A DNA stretch of 7,754 bases, taken from positions 1 through 7,754 of the forward strand of contig CABUXJ010000050.1 in the NCBI GenBank assembly GCA_902495455.1, given 5' to 3'. Source of the DNA: an uncultured Prevotella sp. Its GTDB lineage: Bacteria > Bacteroidota > Bacteroidia > Bacteroidales > Bacteroidaceae. The notes beneath the pieces were generated by a model, which was not told the DNA's origin, searched no databases, and worked only from the letters and a program-made list of their open reading frames with translations. Positions within the stretch are counted from its first letter, which is position 1; every line of letters begins with the position of its first letter. The translations under genes and the position numbers were made by a program. This document shows, piece by piece, positions 1 to 5,084 of this stretch.

Positions 1-117
1 TTTGTATTGCCTGTCAACTCTCCTGCCATTCGAAGCGTTGTCCCTCCATTGCCCATTACGCTACGCTCCATGAGCAATGGAGGGACTGAAGCGTTGCACT
101 TCTATCTTGAATCTATA
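1..117. repeat. Left arm of 117-bp terminal inverted repeat
   Basis: Read as reverse complement, bases 7636-7752 match this arm over 117 positions with a single mismatch (T38 against C7715). The match stops abruptly at 117/118. No open frame in the arm looks like a real protein. The arm contains its own hairpin (40-86) flanked by a 9-bp direct repeat. Because the copies sit at the very ends of the window, the simplest reading is a dispersed genomic repeat at which an assembly contig broke. Inverted copies could also recombine and flip the 7.5-kb segment between them. No transposase lies between the arms, so I do not call this an insertion sequence. Confidence 0.93.
32..96. repeat. Hairpin with flanking 9-bp direct repeats inside the left arm
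   Basis: GTCCCTCCATTGC (40-52) is exactly complementary to GCAATGGAGGGAC (74-86). After one C/A mismatch, CAT/ATG adds three more pairs, leaving a loop that contains a tandem ACGCTACGCT. The nonamer GAAGCGTTG flanks the hairpin as a direct repeat at 32-40 and 88-96. The layout resembles a small palindromic mobile element (MITE or REP-like) with a target duplication, although the left nonamer overlaps the stem by one base. The right-hand copy has GAAGCGGTG at the equivalent of 32-40. Confidence 0.8.
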
Positions 118-171
118 CATATTTTTTTGTGTGACAACATGTCGTTCAGCCATCTGTACGTCAGTCAGAGA

Positions 172-203
172 TTTCCGGGCGGTAGTCGTTTCATATATTT
201 TTG
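172..203 (+). promoter_or_regulatory. Weak Bacteroidetes-type promoter candidate (distal)
   Basis: TATTTTTG at 196-203 fits the Bacteroidetes -7 box TAnnTTTG exactly. TTTC at 172-175, 20 bases upstream, is one base off the -33 box TTTG. If used, it would give the downstream porin mRNA a leader of about 230 nt. Such A+T-rich matches arise by chance, so this is tentative. Confidence 0.3.
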
Positions 204-284
204 CTTTATAATTAAAAAAATTATGACAAGTCAGCCCGTCGTTTTCTATAAATCTGTTATCAAACATTGTACTTACGTAAAATG

Positions 285-316
285 TTTGGATATATGAAAA
301 CTATTTATTTACTTTG
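285..316 (+). promoter_or_regulatory. Weak Bacteroidetes-type promoter candidate (proximal)
   Basis: TTTG at 285-288 matches the -33 box. TTACTTTG at 309-316, 20 bases downstream, matches the -7 box TAnnTTTG in all but its second base. It would start transcription near 323, leaving a leader of roughly 120 nt before the porin ATG. Confidence 0.33.
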
Positions 317-442
317 CAATTGGAAAACAGCCGCAGACAGTCAGACGTCGGAACCCAAGGCACGAATGACGGTTGTGGCGGCCGCAGACCAAATGAAGTA
401 TATTTACATATATTGTAATGTTTAATTTTAAAAGTTAGTAGT

Positions 443-1588
443 ATGAAAAAGCAATTACTCATGCTTGCAGTCGCAACATTGACTGCACAGTCAATGACAG
501 CTCAGACCTTGACGGAGAGCAAGTTGACGGACAATTGGTACATCGGTATCAACGGTGGAATGAACGCAAAGACGACTCACACGTCTATCTTCCAGAATCT
601 CAATCCCTCGGCCGGACTCCGCATCGGCCGCAACATCACTCCCGTATTGGGCTTGGCTGTAGAGGGAGAAGTCTATTTCAATAACCGCGGCAGCGAATAC
701 CGGCCTTTGGGCACATTTGTCAAAGGCCTTAACGTCTCGCTCCTTGGAACGACCAATTTCAGCAATCTCTTCGGCGGATATACCGGGCGGCCTCGCGTAT
801 TTGAAGTGGTCGGTGTCTACGGAATCGGCTGGGGACATGCTTTCAGCACGGCGTCCAATAACATTCCTGACAAAAACGCGCTGACCTCCAAGCTGGGTAT
901 TGACTTCGCTTTCAATATCGGTGAAGCCCGCGCATGGCAGGTTTATGTCGAGCCGAACATCACATACGGTCTGGACGTGGACTACAATCACACCCGATAC
1001 AACATCAACAACTCGGCTTTAGGACTGCTGGTCGGTGTCAACTATAAGTTTGGCAACAGCAACGGAACTCACAACTTCACCATTGCCGACCTGCGTGACC
1101 AAGGTGAAATCGATGCTCTCAACGACCGCATCAACGAGTTGCGCGGCACCGTCGAAATACGTGACCGCGAGGTAGCCGCCGCCGCTCGCACCATCGGAGA
1201 ACTTGAAACCCGTCTGCGCAATCAGAAGCCACCGGTGATCGTCAACGAGACCAAAACGACGAACGTGCTCCAGCCTTCTGTCATCTTCCGTCAGGGAAAG
1301 AGCACCATCGACGCGGCCCAGTATGCGAGCATCTCAATGATTGCAACGTATATGAAGAATCATAAGGACTCGAAGATTCTCATCAAGGGATATGCTTCTC
1401 CGGAGGGCAGCATGGAACTCAACCAGCGTCTGTCCGAGGCCCGCGCTACGGCTGTCAAGAATGCTCTTGTCAAGCGCTACGGCATCCCGGCTTCACGTCT
1501 GACGACGCAGGGCATGGGTGCGACGGACAAGATGTTTGACGAGGTTGACTTCAACCGAGTGGTGGTATTCATAGATACGACGAAGTAA
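443..1588 (+). CDS. OmpA-family outer-membrane beta-barrel protein with peptidoglycan-binding domain
   Basis: A 381-residue protein that likely anchors the outer membrane to the cell wall. Residues 1-21 form a signal peptide (MKKQ, a hydrophobic stretch, then a cut after TAQ or nearby). Residues about 30-205 alternate polar and aromatic residues as in a membrane beta-barrel, ending at a YKFG strand. Residues 213-262 are charged and heptad-like, suggesting a coiled-coil linker, followed by a Pro-rich hinge. Residues 278-378 are an OmpA C-terminal domain with KGYASPEG, NQRLSEARA (327-335) and NRVVVF. The arginine that normally contacts diaminopimelate is present (R334), but the usual paired aspartate position is S319, a form I associate with Bacteroidales homologues. 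The ATG at 443 is the only start that includes the whole signal peptide; an A/T-rich leader precedes it. A terminator follows 25 bases after the stop. The family call is firm, the exact role is not. Confidence 0.93.
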   Translation: MKKQLLMLAVATLTAQSMTAQTLTESKLTDNWYIGINGGMNAKTTHTSIFQNLNPSAGLRIGRNITPVLGLAVEGEVYFNNRGSEYRPLGTFVKGLNVSLLGTTNFSNLFGGYTGRPRVFEVVGVYGIGWGHAFSTASNNIPDKNALTSKLGIDFAFNIGEARAWQVYVEPNITYGLDVDYNHTRYNINNSALGLLVGVNYKFGNSNGTHNFTIADLRDQGEIDALNDRINELRGTVEIRDREVAAAARTIGELETRLRNQKPPVIVNETKTTNVLQPSVIFRQGKSTIDAAQYASISMIATYMKNHKDSKILIKGYASPEGSMELNQRLSEARATAVKNALVKRYGIPASRLTTQGMGATDKMFDEVDFNRVVVFIDTTK

Positions 1589-1613
1589 GGTATTTGCATA
1601 CTACTCATGACCG

Positions 1614-1656
1614 GCGCTCCTGCTGTCCATACATGGCAGCGGGAGCGCTTTTTTTT
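1614..1656 (+). terminator. Rho-independent terminator of the OmpA-family gene
   Basis: GCGCTCCTGCTGTC (1614-1627) pairs with GGCAGCGGGAGCGC (1635-1648) through a 14-bp stem including two G-U pairs. The loop region is CATACAT, and eight T follow (1649-1656). It starts 25 bases after the ompA stop. The T tract lies only on the + side, so it is not expected to stop the convergent lyase transcript. Confidence 0.92.
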
Positions 1657-1835
1657 GAATTAGGAATTACGAATGTTGAATTAGGAGTTGTCGGCCAAAG
1701 GCCGATTTTGAATTATTGAATTACGAATTACGGCTACGCCATGCAAAAGTATGAAGGTGCAACAATAATTCAGAATTTGATAATTCGTAATCGCGCAGCG
1801 ACAACTCCTAATTCAACAATCGTAATTCCTAATTA
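1657..1835. repeat. A+T-rich intergenic inverted repeat
   Basis: The arms 1657-1692 and 1800-1835 are complementary at 34 of 36 positions. Inside them, ATTACGAATTA (1720-1730) and TAATTCGTAAT (1781-1791) form a second perfect 11-bp inverted pair. TCGGCC-AAA-GGCCGA (1691-1705) is a third small hairpin. The arms are built from reiterated GAATTA(G/C)GAATTA-type words. The element fills the gap between two convergent genes and lacks a coding frame. It may act as a barrier or weak terminator for the leftward lyase transcript, which has no other obvious terminator. It is probably a member of a dispersed intergenic repeat family. Confidence 0.85.
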
Positions 1836-1840
1836 AACAT

Positions 1841-3316
1841 TCATCGGTTGTAAAATCTCTTGCCGTTGGTGATGTATATAAGCCCCAAACGTGGGGTAGT
1901 TACAGATCGTCCCATCAGGTCGTAGATTTTTCCGGAAGCGGGAGTGTTGATTATCGGGCTATGAACTGCTGTTCCCTCATTTGTCTGCCATGACCAACCC
2001 ATTTCGTTGTTGGCTATTGCTGTTCCTTGCTTGGCTACAAGAAAGTCCATTTCAGGCAGATTACCGTCGGCATCGCGGCTGACAAACAGGTGTGAAGCAT
2101 CGGTAGAAACAAAGTGGCTGGCGGAAACGCTGATGGTGGTAGGTCCGAACGTGTTATTGGTAAGTGTGCTGCTGGTGGTATTGCAGTTAGACAGATGCTG
2201 CTTGTTAGGACTCCACGACACGTTGTTTGTCAGCTGGTGGTCGTAGCCGGGGACATCGACTGCCTCGTCGGTGGTCTTGCGGTTCACCATGTTATAGTTG
2301 TCGCGCTGGTTCATGGCCGAAGTATTCTGTTCCCAGCGGTTGCCTGCAAGGTGGTGGTTGGCATATATGCCGTTCGACTTGTTGCGGTAGGCCACACAGT
2401 GGTGAACGTAGTGCGAGGGGCACACCTCAGGACATTTTGTCTTGCCGGTTCCCATACCCCAGCCGCCGGCCTTGAAGCCGTTGCCGTCGCCGGCACTCTG
2501 GAAGGTCGTGGTGTTCTTTGGGTCAGACGTAGGACGATATCCGTTGTAGAACGCGAGGCAATGGTCTATCTCCACCGGAGCCGCGCAGCTGATGAGGTCG
2601 AAGCCGTCGTCGCTGTTGCGCCAGGCACGGCAGTTACGGAACACGTTGCCTGTATCATAGGTATGACTGACATGGCAGCCGAAGCCATCGACATTGCCGC
2701 CGTAGGCACCCTCGGAAAAGTCGTCGTAGTTGTTGTAGGCATCGCAGTTCAACACAAGGTTGTTGGAGCCAGCCGTCTGATAGTAGCCGATGGCCATGTT
2801 GTCGTGCATGGCGATATTTTCCACGATGCAGTATGACCCCTTGCGGGCAGACACACATTCCGACTGCGTGTGGCCGGTGATGCGGACGGGCACGCCTACG
2901 ATGTCGAAATTGCGCAGGTGCAGGTAGTTGGCACCCAAATAGAAGGCCGCGAACCGATACTTCCCGTCGAGCTGCAGCTGCGAGAAGTCGAAGACGGGCC
3001 GTTCGCCGGGATAGCCCATGAAGCAGGTCCGTTTCGCGGCAGTTCCCGCTTTTTCAAGTGAAAAGACGTAAGCGTAGGGATTTTTATAGCCCATCACCTG
3101 TTCGTCGGTGATGTAGTAGGTGCCACCACGGAAATAAACCGTGTCACCGCTCACTACCTTTTTATAGGCAGCGGGCAGTGTCGCCAAAGGATTGTCGATA
3201 GAACCTGTAGCACTGTCGTCACCATCGGGAGCCACATAAATATTTTTGGCCGATGCGCCAGACGGAGCAGCAAGCATGGCCACTATCATAATAAGATGTG
3301 CAAATAGTTTTTTCAT
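1841..3316 (-). CDS. Secreted polysaccharide lyase family 9 (pectate/rhamnogalacturonan lyase-like)
   Basis: A 491-residue right-handed beta-helix protein. Residues 1-23 are a signal peptide (cut after ASA). The mature protein opens with the NIYVAPDGDDS...G...NPLATL motif typical of parallel beta-helix lyases. The family 9 active site is readable: D210 in GNVDGFG, D236, D237 and D240 in SDDGFDL, and K282 in GNGFKAGG. Their order and spacing match the Ca2+-binding aspartates and catalytic lysine of Erwinia Pel9A (D209, D233, D234, D237, K273). The expected reaction is Ca2+-dependent beta-elimination of pectic backbone; homogalacturonan and rhamnogalacturonan I are both known substrates in PL9 and cannot be separated here. 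Residues 461-491 (KIYDLMGRSV, then IYITNGKR) resemble a type IX secretion sorting tail, suggesting export to the surface or medium. The ATG at 3316 follows an A/T-rich leader and starts 39 bases after the acyltransferase remnant on the same strand. Confidence 0.9.
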   Translation of the reverse strand: MKKLFAHLIMIVAMLAAPSGASAKNIYVAPDGDDSATGSIDNPLATLPAAYKKVVSGDTVYFRGGTYYITDEQVMGYKNPYAYVFSLEKAGTAAKRTCFMGYPGERPVFDFSQLQLDGKYRFAAFYLGANYLHLRNFDIVGVPVRITGHTQSECVSARKGSYCIVENIAMHDNMAIGYYQTAGSNNLVLNCDAYNNYDDFSEGAYGGNVDGFGCHVSHTYDTGNVFRNCRAWRNSDDGFDLISCAAPVEIDHCLAFYNGYRPTSDPKNTTTFQSAGDGNGFKAGGWGMGTGKTKCPEVCPSHYVHHCVAYRNKSNGIYANHHLAGNRWEQNTSAMNQRDNYNMVNRKTTDEAVDVPGYDHQLTNNVSWSPNKQHLSNCNTTSSTLTNNTFGPTTISVSASHFVSTDASHLFVSRDADGNLPEMDFLVAKQGTAIANNEMGWSWQTNEGTAVHSPIINTPASGKIYDLMGRSVTTPRLGLIYITNGKRFYNR

Positions 3317-3355
3317 TGTTCGAAATATTAAAAATAACTTATTGCTTACTTTTTA

Positions 3356-3673
3356 TTAGAACAGTTTCCTTTTCAGCCACTCGCGGACGGGCATGTCGTA
3401 GAGTTTCAGAGATGCATAAGCCACGAAGATGGCGAGGATGAACAGACTGACGCCGACGGCGATGTGAGTAGACGCAGGCAGGTCGGGATGACTGGAGAGG
3501 GCGAAGAAGAAATCAACAGCCAGGTAGCCGTGGTTGACGGGCTGGTCGGACTCCATGTGGTAATATGTTTCCAATAGATGAAAGGCCACCACCATCATAG
3601 CAGCCACGCCGCGCAGTCCGTCAAGAATTTCATAGCGCGGCTTTGATGCGAGATAACTGTTTTGCTTTGTCAT
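3356..3673 (-). pseudogene. Acyltransferase-3 (OafA/YrhL-like) remnant with in-frame internal deletion
   Basis: Translation from ATG 3673 gives 105 residues. Residues 11-60 match the start of the acyltransferase-3 family: RYEILDGLRGVAAMMVVAFH with the first membrane helix, then NHGYLAVDFFFALS, where intact members continue with a G and many further helices. Residues 61-105 instead look like the family's far C-terminus: one last membrane helix, then LKLYDMPVREWLKRKLF. Intact members are usually about 350-400 residues, so roughly 250-300 internal residues are missing, with the join near 3493/3494 and the frame kept. The membrane core expected to carry out acyl transfer to a sugar is absent, so enzyme function is very unlikely. 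The frame stays open upstream to 3751, but the family homology starts after 3673. The remnant lies 39 bases ahead of the lyase gene and could share its transcript. Confidence 0.8.
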
Positions 3674-3678
3674 GGCGG

Positions 3679-3686
3679 CAAAGATA
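3679..3686 (-). promoter_or_regulatory. -7 box directly before the acyltransferase remnant
   Basis: On the minus strand TATCTTTG fits the Bacteroidetes -7 consensus TAnnTTTG exactly and lies five bases before the ATG at 3673, so transcription would begin at or very near the start codon. No clear TTTG -33 box is seen 19-21 bases upstream. It may still supply the transcript for the remnant and the lyase behind it, since no separate lyase promoter is evident in 3317-3355. Confidence 0.45.
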
Positions 3687-3714
3687 CAATATTTTATTGG
3701 ATTAATATATGTAT

Positions 3715-3742
3715 AATGAGGCTTTTGTCCCTCATTTTTTTT
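3715..3742 (+). terminator. Possible rightward terminator without a visible gene
   Basis: AATGAGG (3715-3721) and CCTCATT (3730-3736) form a 7-bp stem with an 8-base loop, and T runs through 3735-3742. The stem is short and A+T-rich. No rightward gene precedes it here, so it may be incidental or may stop transcription antisense to the lyase and remnant. Confidence 0.3.
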
Positions 3743-3751
3743 GACTGTCAT

Positions 3752-4307
3752 GTGTGTCGCAGCTATCTGGTGATGCTCAACAACAATCGTTCGTGACTCA
3801 TAATCTTCTCATAGAAAAGTCTGTCATGATAATATCAAAAATTTAACATTTGAGATTCCTTTGAAAAAACGGCAACATCGCCCGGATTTTAACATTAGCA
3901 TGTCGTTTTTTGACGGAAAAATTTTCGCGGTCTTGCCGTAAGGGCCCCGTTGGTCTCCGGCGGCATGCTTGTTGTCTTGCAACGGCGTGCTCGTTGTGAT
4001 GCAACGAGGGCCCCGTTGCAATGCCGTAAGGCCCTTACGGTAAAACCTCTTTGGCCGGAACAGTTGCACACTTTTATCTGTTTCGCCTTAACATCTTGAC
4101 GCTCAGGGGAAAACGGATGCACATGAAATTTTGAAAAAATTGCGGCCGTGGGACTCCGATTTTCAAATTCTTCAAAATTCGAGAGGCTTTTGTTAGAATA
4201 ATTCCGAGTTTTTAACACTTCGTCTCAGTGTTGCAGCTATTCAGCGCCACGTTCCTATCGCAGAGTAGTTACGTGTGAATCCAAAAGTCATAATAGTTGT
4301 GAAAAAG
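3752..4307. other. Gene-free region carrying a structured element
   Basis: About 550 bases between the acyltransferase remnant and the promoter of the DUF4160 operon. Leftward open frames exist (for example 3895-4218), but they run through the symmetric repeat in 3936-4040, have no recognisable domain, and overlap one another in different frames. Apart from the repeat, I see only a minor hairpin at 4214-4232 (AACACT/AGTGTT, 7-base loop). Stretches near 3840-3900 and 4120-4210 are A+T-rich, in contrast to the G+C-rich centre. The whole of roughly 3840-4215 may be one dispersed Bacteroidales intergenic element; that rests on general impression, not on a comparison. Confidence 0.5.
3936..4040. 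repeat. Nested inverted repeat built on a 22-bp period
   Basis: Three inverted pairs nest inside one another: CCGTAAGGGCC (3936-3946) with GGCCCTTACGG (4030-4040), TTGCAACGG (3977-3985) with CCGTTGCAA (4013-4021), and CTCGTTG (3990-3996) with CAACGAG (4002-4008). A 22-bp phase is overlaid on this: units at 3939-3960, 3961-3982, 3983-4004 and 4005-4026 all carry GTTG at unit positions 11-14. Units 2 and 3 agree at 18 of 22 positions, and units 1 and 4 share AGGGCCCCGTTG. The right outer arm can also fold on itself (CCGTAAG-GCC-CTTACGG, 4024-4040), so two exclusive folds are possible. Its role is unknown. Confidence 0.82.
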
Positions 4308-4339
4308 TTTGCGGGTAATAAAATTATCACCTATCTTTG
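4308..4339 (+). promoter_or_regulatory. Promoter of the DUF4160/DUF2442 operon
   Basis: TTTG (4308-4311) and TATCTTTG (4332-4339) match the Bacteroidetes -33 and -7 boxes exactly with a 20-base spacer, the best promoter in the window. Transcription should begin near 4346, giving a leader of about 20 nt before the ATG at 4366. Confidence 0.75.
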
Positions 4340-4356
4340 TAGATATGATTAGTGAT
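4326..4356. promoter_or_regulatory. Candidate operator overlapping the promoter
   Basis: TATCT-TTGT-AGATA (4332-4345) is a perfect interrupted palindrome covering the -7 box. It sits inside a wider pair, ATCAC (4326-4330) and GTGAT (4352-4356). A dimeric helix-turn-helix regulator, such as the second product of the operon, could bind here and autoregulate. This is inferred from symmetry and position only. Confidence 0.4.
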
Positions 4357-4365
4357 TGATAAAAT

Positions 4366-4605
4366 ATGCCGACGATATTCATACTTTTCGGGTTTAAGTT
4401 TATGTTTTATGCGAATGACCATGAGCCGATACACGTACATGTCATTAAAGGTGATACGAAAGCAAAGTTCACGATATTCCCTGTCACGTTGGTTCAGAAC
4501 AAAGGCCTGAAACCGTCGGAGCTGAAACTCGTTGAATCTATAATAGAGGAGAATCAAGAAGTGATAGCAGAGCATTGGAATAAGTTTTTCAATAAAACAA
4601 AGTGA
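4366..4605 (+). CDS. DUF4160-family protein, putative toxin-like partner
   Basis: A 79-residue soluble protein matching DUF4160: it begins MPTI, has a hydrophobic strand (GFKFMFY), then the signature NDHEPIHVHV (17-26) with H19, H23 and H25, then a KGDTKAKF strand. A C-terminal helix (51-75) ends in the EHWNKFF typical of the family. Length is normal and the gene looks intact. The biochemical activity of the family is not established; genes of this type usually sit directly before a DUF2442 gene, and the pair has been regarded as toxin-antitoxin-like. Here the stop TGA is separated by one base from the next ATG, indicating translational coupling. Base composition is visibly more A+T-rich than in the flanking enzyme genes, consistent with an acquired module. 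The domain call is firm; the toxin role is conjecture. Confidence 0.85.
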   Translation: MPTIFILFGFKFMFYANDHEPIHVHVIKGDTKAKFTIFPVTLVQNKGLKPSELKLVESIIEENQEVIAEHWNKFFNKTK

Positions 4606-4606
4606 T

Positions 4607-5014
4607 ATGGAAACTGTCAGCATAGAAAAAATATGGCTTACGGACACCGCGATATGGATTCGTACGACAGACGGACGGGAAGCCTGCGAGAAGTTTTCGG
4701 ATTATCAAAGGCTGAAGTGGGCTACACAAGAACAGAGAGCCAACTTCACAACGAGTGATGATGGCATCCATTGGCCGGAGCTTGACGAGGATTTGAGCTT
4801 TGAGGGATTTTTCCATAAGAGTAAGAATACTCCTCTATATGATTTGTTTATGGCCCATCCGGAACTGAATGTTTCGGCCGTTGCCTGCAGATTGCGGATA
4901 TCGCAGAGCTTGTTCGCACAATATATAAGCGGAACAAAGAAGCCTACGGAAGAGCGTTTCAATGAAATATTGCAGACAATCCGTTCCATCGGATGTGAGC
5001 TGGCCGCTGTGTGA
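4607..5014 (+). CDS. DUF2442 protein with C-terminal helix-turn-helix, putative antitoxin/regulator
   Basis: A 135-residue protein with two parts. Residues 1-70 are a DUF2442 domain: strands around IEKIWLTDTAIWI and TDGRE, then the hallmark GIHWPELDEDLSFEGFF (53-69). Residues about 77-131 form a XRE-like helix-turn-helix: PELNVSAVACRLRISQSLFA, then QYISGTKKPTEERFNEIL, with SQSLFAQYISG as the probable recognition helix. This two-domain form is familiar in Bacteroidales. The HTH predicts DNA binding, most economically at the operon's own promoter, where a symmetric site covers the -7 box. It starts one base after the DUF4160 stop. No terminator is seen in the 70 bases before the GH2 gene, so some readthrough into that gene is possible. 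The domains are clear; antitoxin function is inferred from gene order. Confidence 0.85.
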   Translation: METVSIEKIWLTDTAIWIRTTDGREACEKFSDYQRLKWATQEQRANFTTSDDGIHWPELDEDLSFEGFFHKSKNTPLYDLFMAHPELNVSAVACRLRISQSLFAQYISGTKKPTEERFNEILQTIRSIGCELAAV

Positions 5015-5084
5015 ACGGTTGCGTGGCGAGAACATGTTTCAGAAAAACAGGACAAACAATTATAAATTCTACTAAACATAAAAT

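Larger units (their letters stand above)
118..442. other. Gene-free region upstream of the OmpA-family gene
   Basis: About 325 bases with no convincing protein-coding frame or RNA gene. It is A+T-rich, with homopolymer runs near 122-128 and 214-220, and holds two weak promoter candidates (172-203 and 285-316). A 9-bp direct repeat GCCGCAGAC occurs at 330-338 and 381-389. A 43-codon frame (294-425) runs through it but shows no family features. This probably serves as the long promoter and leader region of the porin gene. Confidence 0.55.

Noticed and set aside
294..425. 43-codon open frame just before the OmpA-family gene, starting MKTIYLL
   Set aside because: It has no recognisable domain, overlaps the best local promoter candidate and repeats, and is short enough to be chance. 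A leader peptide cannot be excluded.
2114..2836. Long rightward open frame opposite the PL9 lyase gene
   Set aside because: Low-complexity Val/Ala/Gly-rich translation typical of the antisense of a coding region; the lyase frame has a full set of family motifs.
3673..3751. Upstream extension of the acyltransferase remnant to an earlier ATG at 3751
   Set aside because: The added residues have no family similarity, would cross a hairpin, and would place the -7 box inside the coding frame.
3936..4040. CRISPR array
   Set aside because: Units are contiguous, degenerate and 22 bp with no spacers, and no cas genes are nearby.
3895..4218. Leftward 107-codon open frame (and an overlapping one at 3824-4069)
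   Set aside because: They run through the symmetric 22-bp-phased repeat in different frames and have no domain; the repeat explains the DNA better than a protein does.
5015..5084. Promoter in front of the GH2 gene
   Set aside because: I found no TTTG / TAnnTTTG pair with suitable spacing; only an A+T-rich leader and a short AACATGTT palindrome are visible.
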